64,000 nucleotides of DNA from Enterococcus raffinosus (GTDB taxonomy: Bacteria > Bacillota > Bacilli > Lactobacillales > Enterococcaceae). Below the pieces are notes generated by a model. That model worked only from the letters and a program-made list of their open reading frames with translations, made no database searches and was not told where the DNA came from. The stretch is from positions 1 through 64,000 of the forward strand of contig NZ_JXLA01000010.1 in NCBI RefSeq assembly GCF_001886185.1. The letters run 5' to 3'. The translations under genes were made by a program, and so were the position numbers. Shown here in pieces: positions 11,939 through 19,767 of the stretch; the first letter of the stretch is position 1, and each line of letters begins with the position of its first letter.

Positions 11939-12016
11939 TTATTCAATGTATGAGTCAAAACTAAACGATCTGTTTTTGTTTTATCGACCTTGTATATAAT
12001 AATTCGGATGGTCTAT

Positions 12017-13261
12017 TTATTCACCCTCAACAACCGGCTCAACCACAACTTCTTCAATCCGCCGATTCCTCATCTTCGAAATAGTCATCTTCAAACCATC
12101 TAACTGAATCGTTTCACCTTGTATGGGGATTCGTTCGATTGAAGATAAAATATAGCCTGCGACCGTTGCAGAATTTGTGGTATTAGAAATATTGAAAAGC
12201 TCCTCTAAGCAATCGAAGTCTGAACGACCATTTACTAAGAAGCTGCCATCTGCTAGTTTGTAATAATCCAGTTCTTTACTATCATATTCATCCCAGATTT
12301 CTCCGACCAATTCTTCAATAATATCTTCTAGCGTAACGAGGCCCGCAGTTCCACCGTATTCATCAATAATGATAGCGATATGAATTTGATCCGCCTGAAA
12401 TTTCTTCATCAGCTCTGAAATTTTCATGCTTTTTGGCACAAAGCTGATAGGTTTGACAATTTCTTCTAATTTTTTTTCGCCTTTTCGTACATGGTAATAA
12501 AAATCCTTTTGATTTATTACACCCTTCACATCATCGATACTATCTTGACAATAGGGGAGGCGGGATAAACCGGAAGATTCAAAAATTTCTGCTATTTCTT
12601 CTGTACTTTTTTTACTGTTAATGGAAATGATATCTGTGCGGGGCACAAAAATTTTTTGTACTTCTAAATCATTAAATGCTACCACACTCTTAATCAGAAG
12701 TTCATCATCCTCATCAATCGATCCCTCTTGTGCTGCTTCCTCCACAAGGATCAACAATTCATCTTCGGTAATGGAAGGAGTTGCTTCTTTGTTTGGTAAT
12801 AGTTTCATTAATCCAACTTTTAGGACAGAAAAAAAGAGTGTCAGCGGATAAAAAATGGTCACCAAAATTTTTAGTGGTCGAGCAACTGAAAGTGCGAAAG
12901 TCTCAGGGGATTCTTTTGCCAATGTTTTAGGAAATATCTCACCAAAGGTTAAAACTAGAATCGTCATTACAACCGTCGATAGCGTTACGCCGACGTTACC
13001 AAAATAGCGGACAAATAGAACAGTTGCAATAGAAGAACTTGCGATATTTACGATATTGTTTCCGATAAGAATTGCTGACAAAAGACGATCGAAATTATGA
13101 AACAAGTCCAAAACAGTCCTTGCCTTATTATTTCCTTCCTCTGCCAATTTAGTGATTCGAATGCGATTCAATGAAGAATAGGCCGTTTCACTTGAAGAAA
13201 AAAACGCTGACAAAGCTAATAATATACCCAGTACTACAATCATTATGCTCAAGTTATCCAA
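12017..13261 (-). CDS. CNNM/CorC-family (HlyC-type) transporter with CBS domains
   Basis: This 414-residue protein has an N-terminal CNNM membrane domain (residues 1 to about 200, with SSSETAYSSLNRIR), then a CBS pair (about 210-330, with the PRTDI start), and a C-terminal CorC/HlyC domain. Family members are linked to magnesium or cobalt transport; the hemolysin label is historical. The start is TTG 13261, unusual but firmly placed by AGGAGG eight bases upstream on the minus strand. A structured leader RNA with its own terminator precedes it, so control by attenuation is likely. Confidence 0.88.
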   Translation of the reverse strand: MDNLSIMIVVLGILLALSAFFSSSETAYSSLNRIRITKLAEEGNNKARTVLDLFHNFDRLLSAILIGNNIVNIASSSIATVLFVRYFGNVGVTLSTVVMTILVLTFGEIFPKTLAKESPETFALSVARPLKILVTIFYPLTLFFSVLKVGLMKLLPNKEATPSITEDELLILVEEAAQEGSIDEDDELLIKSVVAFNDLEVQKIFVPRTDIISINSKKSTEEIAEIFESSGLSRLPYCQDSIDDVKGVINQKDFYYHVRKGEKKLEEIVKPISFVPKSMKISELMKKFQADQIHIAIIIDEYGGTAGLVTLEDIIEELVGEIWDEYDSKELDYYKLADGSFLVNGRSDFDCLEELFNISNTTNSATVAGYILSSIERIPIQGETIQLDGLKMTISKMRNRRIEEVVVEPVVEGE

Positions 13262-13292
13262 AAAGTTTCCTCCTTATAGTTCTCCCTAATGC

Positions 13293-13391
13293 AAAAAAGC
13301 ACCCTGTTTGCAGACAGCGCACTTTGGGATTACTAGTATCAATCACTAGTTCCTCTTTTTTAATACACAACGAGTCCTCGTCATCCAAAGT
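13293..13391 (-). promoter_or_regulatory. Structured leader RNA with terminator before the CorC gene
   Basis: On the minus strand, ACTTTGG (13391-13385) can pair with CCAAAGT (13327-13321) to close a domain. The domain holds two hairpins: ACGA/TCGT at 13381-13370 and ACTAGT/ACTAGT at 13350-13332. A bulged hairpin with a run of six T follows directly (13320-13293). A closed multihelix junction abutting a terminator is riboswitch-like architecture. It was not matched to the M-box, yybP-ykoY or NiCo motifs by eye, so its ligand, if any, is unknown. Confidence 0.55.
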
Positions 13392-13427
13392 ATCATTCTC
13401 CTATCTTCACTAAAAACTCTTTAATTA

Positions 13428-13456
13428 ACCGTATCGTAGTCCAAATTGAATGTCAA
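13428..13456 (-). promoter_or_regulatory. Probable promoter of the CorC gene
   Basis: On the minus strand a consensus TTGACA (13456-13451) is followed 17 bases later by TACGGT (13433-13428), which keeps the key T, A and final T of a -10 box. Transcription would begin near 13420 and include the structured leader. The remaining gap up to 13703 contains a perfect AATGATATCATT palindrome (13543-13554) and no gene. Confidence 0.5.
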
Positions 13457-13703
13457 GACACGATTTTTTCACAAGTTAACAAGTTTAAGAGACTTGCTAA
13501 AAATCATATTTTCTCATGAATCCGTTTTCTAACTGTCTCGAATAATGATATCATTGTATTAGTGTAGTATTCCTCTTTTTTTATTCGATTCACCAAGACA
13601 ACCTGCCCGCAACTTAAATCCATAAAGAATCTCTCAATTGAACAAATTCAACTGTCCTATTTTCATTTGAAGTCTTTTTGCTTTGGAAAAGGGAGGTAGA
13701 ACG

Positions 13704-14453
13704 ATGTTCCAAGATTACAAAGTTGTGATTACTGGTGCGACTTCTGGTATCGGTCTGGCTACGGCTCGACTGTTTATCAGGGAGGGTGCGACAGTGATTG
13801 GGATCGGACGGAATTTTAGCAAAACGAAGGAGTTAGGCGATCAGTTTATTCCTTATACCTGTGATGTACGAAACGCTGATGAAATCGTAAAGACGTGCAA
13901 ATTTATCAAAGACACTTTTGACAATGAGTTGGATATATTTGTGAACAATGCAGGTTTTGGTGAAAATACAACGATTCGCGATGTCACAGTCGATCAATTT
14001 GATCGTTGCTTCAGTCTTTTGTTACGGGCACCTATGTTGTTTGCCAAAGAATTGTATCCTCTTTTGTTAAATGCTCCGAAAAACAACGCAAGTATCATCA
14101 ACACTGCTTCTGCAGCCAGTCGAACTGTCAGCTCTGAAAATCCTCTATATAATTTAGCGAAAAACGCCGTGGTGCTGTATACCAAACAGCAAGCCCAGGG
14201 CTTTATTGGCGTGCGTTGCAATAGTGTGTCGCCGGGTTTTATTCAGACACCGATATTTCAGCGTGAGGGTGTCAACATGGAAGAAAATGCTGTGTTAGCG
14301 ATGTACGATCAGATGGCGAAGGTTACTTGTGGACGAACAGGAAAACCAGAAGAAGTAGCGGATCTGATTGCGTTTCTAGCCTCAACGGATGCACAGTACA
14401 TCAATGGTGCCGATGTGTTAATTGACGGCGGCTTGATGACAGTCAGTAATTAA
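13704..14453 (+). CDS. Short-chain dehydrogenase/reductase (first of a tandem pair)
   Basis: This 249-residue classical SDR has the nucleotide-binding TGATSGIG (residues 10-17), NNAG in the fourth strand region, and the catalytic triad Ser136, Tyr149 and Lys153 in correct spacing. The C-terminus has the DVLIDGG end typical of the family. The start is ATG 13704 behind GGGAGG (13691-13696). The protein is clearly homologous to the SDR encoded next door, sharing GIGRNFS-TKELG near residue 37-50. The substrate is unknown. It probably forms an operon with the second SDR and the flavin reductase. Confidence 0.88.
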   Translation: MFQDYKVVITGATSGIGLATARLFIREGATVIGIGRNFSKTKELGDQFIPYTCDVRNADEIVKTCKFIKDTFDNELDIFVNNAGFGENTTIRDVTVDQFDRCFSLLLRAPMLFAKELYPLLLNAPKNNASIINTASAASRTVSSENPLYNLAKNAVVLYTKQQAQGFIGVRCNSVSPGFIQTPIFQREGVNMEENAVLAMYDQMAKVTCGRTGKPEEVADLIAFLASTDAQYINGADVLIDGGLMTVSN

Positions 14454-14578
14454 GCCAGTTCCACTTTACGCAGTTTGCTTCAAAGATAAATGTTTAGTGG
14501 AATGGTATGCGTGACGAAAATAAAACTCATTTTTGAAAAAAATGAATTCCTTAAAATGAGGTAGAAGGAGGATTCAAC

Positions 14579-15376
14579 ATGTTAAATGATTATATTGTAA
14601 TGATTACTGGCGCGACTTCTGGCATCGGTTTGGCGACAACGAAGGAGTTTCTGGATCAGGGAGCAAAGGTGATTGGGATTGGACGGAATTTTAGTCGGAC
14701 GAAGGAGTTAGGCGAGAATTTTTTGCCATTTAAATGTGATGTAACGGATGAGGAGCAGATCAAAGCGGCTGTGGCTTTTGCGAAGGAAAAATTTGGTAAA
14801 CTGGACAGTTTGATTTGTAATGCGGGTTCGGCGATCGTAGGTACGGTTGAAGAGGTGGATTCGGGAGAATTTGAACGAGCATTTCAGCTGTATGTCTTGC
14901 ATGCGGCAATGTTTACTAAGTATTGTGTACCGCTTTTGCGCAAGTCAGATAATCCGAGTATTACCCATACTGCTTCGGTAGCGTCTTTCATGATTGGGGA
15001 TTCGGTTCCTTATAATGTCTTGAAGGCAGCATTACTGAATTATACGCGACAAAGTGCAGCAGCACTATTAAACAATAATCCAGCGGATATGTTTGGACGA
15101 CCAAAAGCAGTGACAGAAATTGACGAGGGTGACAATACTTTTATTCGGGTAAATGCGGTTTGTCCGGGATTGATTCGCACAAATTTGATGCCAGATCAAG
15201 CGTGGGAGATGTTGGGCACGGAAGCTGCTTTGAAGGCAATCCCTAGTCGTCGAATCGGAGAAGACTGGGAACCAGCAAAATTATTTGCCTTTCTAGCTTC
15301 ACAAAAAGCCAGCTTTATCACTGGTGCGACTATCACGATCGACGGCGGCTGGTATACAACGCATGCACGAGTTTAG
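14579..15376 (+). CDS. Short-chain dehydrogenase/reductase (second of a tandem pair)
   Basis: This 265-residue SDR has TGATSGIG near the N-terminus and the triad Ser133, Tyr145 and Lys149. Compared with its upstream paralogue it has an extra loop of about 15 residues before the PG motif (around NNNPADMFGRPKAVTE), which probably reshapes the substrate pocket. GAAGGAGG at 14563-14572 precedes the ATG. It starts 125 bases after the first SDR and ends 20 bases before the OYE-family gene. A tandem duplication followed by divergence is the simplest origin. Confidence 0.88.
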   Translation: MLNDYIVMITGATSGIGLATTKEFLDQGAKVIGIGRNFSRTKELGENFLPFKCDVTDEEQIKAAVAFAKEKFGKLDSLICNAGSAIVGTVEEVDSGEFERAFQLYVLHAAMFTKYCVPLLRKSDNPSITHTASVASFMIGDSVPYNVLKAALLNYTRQSAAALLNNNPADMFGRPKAVTEIDEGDNTFIRVNAVCPGLIRTNLMPDQAWEMLGTEAALKAIPSRRIGEDWEPAKLFAFLASQKASFITGATITIDGGWYTTHARV

Positions 15377-15396
15377 ATTATGAAGGAGGACTTGAA

Positions 15397-16548
15397 ATGA
15401 AGGAAAAATATGCACCACTATTTGAACCAATCGATTTGAAACACGGTGGACGTTTGGCAAATCGTTTTGCGATGTGTCCGATGGTAGTTTTTGCGGCGGA
15501 TCCAGCAACAGGCAGACCAACCGTGGAAGATATTAAGTACTTTGAACGGCGCAGTAAATTTGCAGATTTGCTTTTGACTGGAGCGATCACAGTTCAAGAA
15601 AATATCCAAGGACATCCGAAACAATTGGCACTTTACAATGATAAAGCAATCGAAGCTTACAGTAAACTAGCTGCGGCAATGAAGAGCAATGGCAGTAAAG
15701 CCATCGGTCAGATTCAGCACCCAGGACGTGAAGGTGCTTATGGTTGTTACGTGACTGGTAAAGCTTATGCACCAAGTGCGATTGAATTTCCTTTCTTGCA
15801 ATACAAGGTAACCGAATTGACGGAAGACGAGGTTTGGCAAGTAGTAAAAGATTTTGGTCTGGCCGCACAGCGTTTATTGAAAGCGGGCTTTGACGGGGTG
15901 GAGATCCATGGGGCAAATCATTATTTGATCCAGCAGTTTTTCTCTAGCTATTCGAATCAGCGAGAGGATTATTGGGGTGGGACCTTCGAGAAGCGCATGA
16001 ATTTCGCCATTGAAGTAACGAAGGAAGTATTAAAAGTCGCTCGGGCGGAAAATCCAAATGCGATTGTTGGATATCGCGTCTCTCCTGAAGAGATTCATGG
16101 TGAAATGGTTGGCTACGATTTAGATGATTCGTTGAAGCTAATAGATAAGTTATTAGAGCAAGACATCGATTTCCTTGATCTTTCTTCCGCTGCAGGGGGG
16201 AATTTTGGCAAAGATGCCTATAAAGCGATGCCGCAAAAAGGTGACTATACAGAACCAGTCAGTTTGGTAATTAAGAATTTTGTCGCGAGTAGAGTCCCCG
16301 TAGTTATCTCAGGGACGATTCGTTCCGCTGATGAAGCATTAGATGCTCTGAATTATGGAGATATTGCTTCAATGGGGGTGGCTGCACTGTCTGATCCAGA
16401 TTTCAAAGAAAAAATTCTAGCAGAAAAAGAAGACACCATTCATATGAACGTCAAAGGTCATACGGAGGATCTTGAACTGCCATCTGGTCTAATCGAAGTC
16501 TATACAGCAGGAATTGGGCTTCCTCAAGTTGAAGGTTTAGTTGAATAA
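15397..16548 (+). CDS. Old-yellow-enzyme family NADH:flavin oxidoreductase
   Basis: This 383-residue FMN-binding TIM-barrel protein belongs to the OYE family, which reduces activated C=C bonds with NAD(P)H. Visible motifs are the N-terminal LANRFAMCPM strand, IGQIQHPGREG, the GFDGVEIHGANHYLIQQF helix and the phosphate-binding VVISGTIRS region. It lacks the C-terminal Fe-S and NAD domains of longer relatives such as BaiH. Together with two SDRs it suggests a short pathway reducing an enone or keto compound. The substrate is unknown. Confidence 0.87.
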   Translation: MKEKYAPLFEPIDLKHGGRLANRFAMCPMVVFAADPATGRPTVEDIKYFERRSKFADLLLTGAITVQENIQGHPKQLALYNDKAIEAYSKLAAAMKSNGSKAIGQIQHPGREGAYGCYVTGKAYAPSAIEFPFLQYKVTELTEDEVWQVVKDFGLAAQRLLKAGFDGVEIHGANHYLIQQFFSSYSNQREDYWGGTFEKRMNFAIEVTKEVLKVARAENPNAIVGYRVSPEEIHGEMVGYDLDDSLKLIDKLLEQDIDFLDLSSAAGGNFGKDAYKAMPQKGDYTEPVSLVIKNFVASRVPVVISGTIRSADEALDALNYGDIASMGVAALSDPDFKEKILAEKEDTIHMNVKGHTEDLELPSGLIEVYTAGIGLPQVEGLVE

Positions 16549-16557
16549 GACGGAGTG

Positions 16558-16590
16558 CTCGAAACGTTTTGCTGGAACGTTTCGAGTTTT
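16558..16590 (+). terminator. Terminator after the SDR-OYE operon
   Basis: CTCGAAACGTT (16558-16568) pairs perfectly with AACGTTTCGAG (16576-16586) and is followed by a T run. Confidence 0.92.
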
Positions 16591-16648
16591 TACTAAATGA
16601 ACTTTTTTAGTCAAAGTGTTTGAAGGGGTTTAATAAATATTTGAAAAA

Positions 16649-16657
16649 TGCTATAAT
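16649..16657 (+). promoter_or_regulatory. Extended -10 promoter upstream of the two-TM protein gene
   Basis: TGCTATAAT is a consensus -10 with a TG extension; no good -35 is seen. Downstream lie two copies of an AAATAGTATTTT-like repeat (near 16681 and 16729) and an isolated AAGGAGG at about 16771 that serves no convincing reading frame. The 304-base gap 16549-16852 otherwise holds no gene. Confidence 0.5.
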
Positions 16658-16852
16658 AAGGCACGCTTACAAACACATAAATAGTATTTTTTATTACCAA
16701 ATAGTTATTTATAGGGTGTTTGATTTAGAAAATAGTATTTTATCGTGTTTAAAATGTTTAATAAGTGAAATAAGGAGGCGAGAGGACTTATTTTTCTAAA
16801 TTTGACTAAAAAAATATAAGGAGAAGCATTCAACTTGAATGCATGGTGAAAA

Positions 16853-17572
16853 ATGATTTCAGAAAAGCAAAAATTAGTGATTGTTTCTTTGGTAGTTTTA
16901 TTGGTGGGCGAAGTAATCGCGTTGACGAGTATAGGCTTTATCTATTTCAACAAAGAGCTATTCAGCGAAAACATCGACATCATTAAGACATTTGTTAATG
17001 CGTCAACAGCTTTCTTTGGCTGCTTCTTTTCATTTTTAGCAGCATTATTGATGTTCCAATTTTTGAAATATCGCGAAAAGCAGAAGGAAGTTGCTAAAAC
17101 GACACGGCTGTTTACGAAATTGAGAAAAGAGTACGAAAATAATTACACTGTTTTAGTGGAGTTGGGTGGCGAAATAGCGAACGGTTCAACAGAACTAGCG
17201 AAGCTATTGAGAGAAAACAAAAAAGTACGAGATTTATTTGTTTTAGCAGTGTATCGTTTAGATTTTTTGATGTACAACACGTATTATCATGATACTGATT
17301 GGCAGCTTATTAGTGAAGCGGATCATTCAGTGGAAAGCTACTTAGAGTTGTTTGAGCAAAGCCATCAAATCGAATATCTTTGCCAAGCAATTGTAGAGAA
17401 TAAGGTCAACACTGAAGAAAGCTTGAAGCAGCTATTACTGTTAATCACAGAAAAAATTTCAGCGCTGCAGGAACATCAGCTGGTACTTGATTTAAGGGAA
17501 GAACAAACAGAGACAGAAAGCCAGTTTGATTACGCAACTGATCCAGCGGGTGTAGAGATGGTTCAGGAATAA
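16853..17572 (+). CDS. Two-TM membrane protein with a helical cytoplasmic domain, unknown function
   Basis: This 239-residue protein has two N-terminal membrane helices (about 9-31 and 45-68) and then a long charged, helix-rich cytoplasmic part with several Glu/Lys/Leu stretches. No catalytic motif is visible. The layout resembles small two-TM helical proteins such as AbiC-like ones, but no family can be claimed. AAGGAG at 16818-16823 lies 29 bases before the ATG, and a perfect hairpin GCATTCAACTTGAATGC (16826-16842) fills the gap. Folding the hairpin would bring the site close to the start. A terminator follows, so it is monocistronic. Confidence 0.7.
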   Translation: MISEKQKLVIVSLVVLLVGEVIALTSIGFIYFNKELFSENIDIIKTFVNASTAFFGCFFSFLAALLMFQFLKYREKQKEVAKTTRLFTKLRKEYENNYTVLVELGGEIANGSTELAKLLRENKKVRDLFVLAVYRLDFLMYNTYYHDTDWQLISEADHSVESYLELFEQSHQIEYLCQAIVENKVNTEESLKQLLLLITEKISALQEHQLVLDLREEQTETESQFDYATDPAGVEMVQE

Positions 17573-17577
17573 GGAAT

Positions 17578-17610
17578 AACCAGAAACCTTTTTAGGTCTC
17601 TGGTTTTTTT
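17578..17610 (+). terminator. Terminator after the two-TM protein gene
   Basis: AACCAGAAACC (17578-17588) pairs with GGTCTCTGGTT (17595-17605) with one mismatch, followed by a T run to 17610. Confidence 0.9.
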
Positions 17611-17637
17611 GTTCTCATAGTAATAAAACGAGCTGGT

Positions 17638-17667
17638 ACCGGATAGGACGCCTATTACACCGGAAAG
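17638..17667 (+). promoter_or_regulatory. LytTR-type direct-repeat operator
   Basis: ACCGGATAG (17638-17646) and ACCGGAAAG (17659-17667) are direct 9-base repeats separated by exactly 12 bases. LytTR proteins bind 9-base direct repeats with N12 spacing, for example sites of the ACCGTTTAG type. They lie 63 bases upstream of the LytTR gene and just ahead of a possible -10 (TACTAT, 17701-17706), as expected for autoactivation. Confidence 0.6.
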
Positions 17668-17729
17668 GAAAAAAGTCTATTTTCTAGAAAGCAAATGACT
17701 TACTATAGAGATACAGACGGGGGTGGCAC

Positions 17730-18179
17730 ATGTTTAAAGGGTTGAAGATTCATATGGAGATTGGGAAGAACTGGGTAGAGCCGGAAGTCCGAATCCGTGC
17801 AGACGAGGAAGAGATAGGGGCTCAAATTGCAGAGCGATTAAAGGATTATCAAGAAAACCAATTAGTGGTCAAAATGAAAGAGGGGTTTGTCCTGCTAAAC
17901 AAATCAGAAATTATTTATTTAGAAGTCTTCAATAAGGTGATGACTTTGTATACAGCAGACGAAAACTATTCCTATCGTAAATCACTGGCAGCGCTAAAAG
18001 AAGAGCTTCCAAAAGAGCAATTTTTACAGGTTTCTAAATCTGCAATAGTGAATACGAAAGAAATCAAAAAACTAGAGGTTGCTTTTTCAGGCAGCTTATA
18101 TGCCTATTTGAAAAATGGGCAGAGAATCACTGTTTCCAGACGTTTTGTTGATCAGTTGAAAAAACATTTAAGTATTTAA
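17730..18179 (+). CDS. LytTR-domain DNA-binding regulator
   Basis: This 149-residue protein has no receiver domain. Its C-terminal half (about 55-148) is a LytTR DNA-binding domain, with the typical EIIYLEVFNKVMTLYT, FLQVSKSAIVNTKEI and RITVSRRFVDQLKK segments. The N-terminal part is a short KIHMEIG-type extension common in stand-alone LytTR regulators. GGGGGTGG precedes the ATG. The next gene encodes a DUF3021 membrane protein, so the pair matches LytTR regulatory systems, in which the membrane protein restrains the regulator. Confidence 0.88.
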   Translation: MFKGLKIHMEIGKNWVEPEVRIRADEEEIGAQIAERLKDYQENQLVVKMKEGFVLLNKSEIIYLEVFNKVMTLYTADENYSYRKSLAALKEELPKEQFLQVSKSAIVNTKEIKKLEVAFSGSLYAYLKNGQRITVSRRFVDQLKKHLSI

Positions 18180-18193
18180 TGGAGGAGCTAAAA

Positions 18194-18571
18194 ATGAAAA
18201 AAACAATAAAGCTATTAATACAATCAATCGGAATTGGCAGTACCCTTTGTATGCTCTTTGCCTATATTTTTGCTGATAGCGAAGTAAGAAAAATTGTCGC
18301 AAGCTTTGTTTTGCTTTCTGTTGTAATTGGCCTGTTAAGCATGATATATAATGTGAAAAAACTACCGATTTTAGCACAAACCTTGATTCATATGGGTGGA
18401 AGTTTTCTCGCCTTCATTGTTGCAGCTGGAGTAAATCAATGGTTTCCTTTTAAATGGCAGGTCATTTTATCAGCATCGACGTCCTTCTTCTTTATCTTTT
18501 TTGCAATTTGGATTTTTTATTATTTGAAATACAAACGAGAAATTGAGAAAATTAATCAGAAGCTACGATAA
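18194..18571 (+). CDS. DUF3021 membrane protein, partner of the LytTR regulator
   Basis: This 125-residue protein has four membrane helices (about 6-26, 35-50, 60-80 and 91-112) and a basic C-terminal tail. This is the DUF3021 layout, which regularly follows stand-alone LytTR genes. The start is ATG 18194 with GGAGGAG at 18181-18187; the in-frame ATG at 18179 overlaps the upstream stop and the ribosome site itself. In characterised LytTR pairs the membrane protein acts as an inhibitor; that role is inferred here. Confidence 0.82.
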   Translation: MKKTIKLLIQSIGIGSTLCMLFAYIFADSEVRKIVASFVLLSVVIGLLSMIYNVKKLPILAQTLIHMGGSFLAFIVAAGVNQWFPFKWQVILSASTSFFFIFFAIWIFYYLKYKREIEKINQKLR

Positions 18572-18586
18572 AAACAAGCATTTTTA

Positions 18587-18617
18587 GAAGTCATCGGTTC
18601 TTTCGGTGGCTTCTTTT
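18587..18617 (+). terminator. Terminator after the LytTR-DUF3021 pair
   Basis: GAAGTCATC (18587-18595) pairs with GGTGGCTTC (18605-18613) using some G-U pairs, followed by TTTT. Confidence 0.8.
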
Positions 18618-19124
18618 GACTAATCCCAATAATTTGTTAAACTATCAAAAAAACGAAAACGTGAAACAGTACACAAATAGGTATAATATAATTGAGGGGA
18701 GAATGGTTTTTATATAGAGTTGTAGACAGCCGTTCAATTTCTTTTGTTGTCATCTAACCTTTCGACCTAACCTTACTAGTTTTTGAGAAGAATGTCAGCA
18801 GGAATTCAAGGGAAAATAAGAATATGATAAAGTTGTGGCTTCCTCTCTTCATGTACACAATCTTTGTTCACGAATGCCATTTTCTAGGAAGGTAGATTTT
18901 CTGTTTGAAAGAGCACATCAGAAAAAAATTGGATATAAAAGCAGCTAAATTCTTGAAAGAAAGAGTTTTTAGCTGTTTTTTATTCACCTAAAAACTCATT
19001 GATGAAGAATTTCTTATGAATTTAGATTTTGACGTAGCAGAGTCCTGCCTATATCATGATGGAAAGGGTAAGTTAAAAAATTAAAGGGTAGATCTATGTG
19101 GAACATGGGGATGGGGGAATAGTT
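18618..19124. other. Intergenic stretch with a possible small RNA or small ORF
   Basis: About 500 bases lack a convincing gene. A double TATAAT lies at 18682-18692 on the plus strand without a good -35, and a terminator-like hairpin lies at 18941-18982, so a transcript of about 280 bases is conceivable. On the minus strand, 18753-18637 encodes a 38-residue peptide beginning MTTKEIERLS with a hydrophobic C-terminal half and GAAAGG before the ATG. Neither is well enough supported to be called a gene. Confidence 0.3.
18941..18982 (+). terminator. Terminator-like hairpin in the intergenic stretch
   Basis: CAGCTAAA (18942-18949) pairs with TTTAGCTG (18968-18975), followed by six T residues. No annotated gene lies directly upstream on the plus strand, which hints at an unannotated transcript. 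Confidence 0.55.
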
Positions 19125-19733
19125 ATGGAGACAAGGAAAAGGCGGAAAAAGGATAAGAAATATGAACGATTTGATGCGATCTGTCAGGAGATGCAAGAAA
19201 AAAACTATCATAAAAAAGACAAAACATTCTCAGCAAAGGAAGCTGGCACGCAAGGTCTGTTGTTACCTGTACCATTTATCATCGTGGTTGTTGTGGGATT
19301 CTTTTGGCGCTGGGGGGCGGAGGCCACACCACTTTGGGAAATCAATTTTCTTAGATTTCTTTTTTCATTCATCTTATCCATTTTCATTCATGAGCTGATT
19401 CATGGCTTGGCTTGGGCACACTATGCGAAGAATAAAATGGAAAGTATCACCTTTGGATTCAATCTTAAAGAGTTCATGCCGTATTGTCACTGCAAAGAAG
19501 CTTTAGAAGTAAAAGCGTATAAAATTGGTGTATTGGCACCAGTTATTATATTAGGCGGGGGCAGTTTTCTTCTCTCACTAATATTTCCGAATACCGAACT
19601 AATTTTACTTTCCGCTTTCAATATTTTCATGGCAGCAGGAGATTTACTGATTTTTTGGGGTGCACGTTCGGTTCAAGAGGGGCTGATTGTCGATCATCCA
19701 GAATTACCAGGATTTGTGGTATTTACAAAATAA
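19125..19733 (+). CDS. DUF3267 putative zincin membrane protease
   Basis: This 202-residue protein has a basic N-terminus, about four membrane helices and a zinc-protease motif HELIH at residues 89-93, in the middle of a membrane segment. This arrangement defines the DUF3267 family of putative intramembrane zincin peptidases. The third ligand is not identified. The start is ATG 19125 behind a G-rich site at 19113-19117; the frame from 19098 lacks one. Its substrate is unknown, and it is flanked by a bidirectional terminator. Confidence 0.82.
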   Translation: METRKRRKKDKKYERFDAICQEMQEKNYHKKDKTFSAKEAGTQGLLLPVPFIIVVVVGFFWRWGAEATPLWEINFLRFLFSFILSIFIHELIHGLAWAHYAKNKMESITFGFNLKEFMPYCHCKEALEVKAYKIGVLAPVIILGGGSFLLSLIFPNTELILLSAFNIFMAAGDLLIFWGARSVQEGLIVDHPELPGFVVFTK

Positions 19734-19767
19734 AAAGGATTCCTGAAAAAGGAGTCCTTTATTTTTT
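19734..19767. terminator. Bidirectional terminator between DUF3267 and GNAT genes
   Basis: AAAGGATTCCT pairs with AGGAGTCCTTT across a short A loop. T-rich tails exist on both strands, serving the two convergent genes. Confidence 0.85.

Noticed and set aside
13293-13391. Assignment of the CorC leader to a yybP-ykoY or M-box riboswitch
   Set aside because: The conserved loops and junction sequences of those families were not found; only the general layout is similar.
16853-18571. Two-TM protein, LytTR and DUF3021 genes as one three-gene system
   Set aside because: A strong terminator (17578-17610) and separate operator-like repeats divide the two-TM gene from the LytTR pair.
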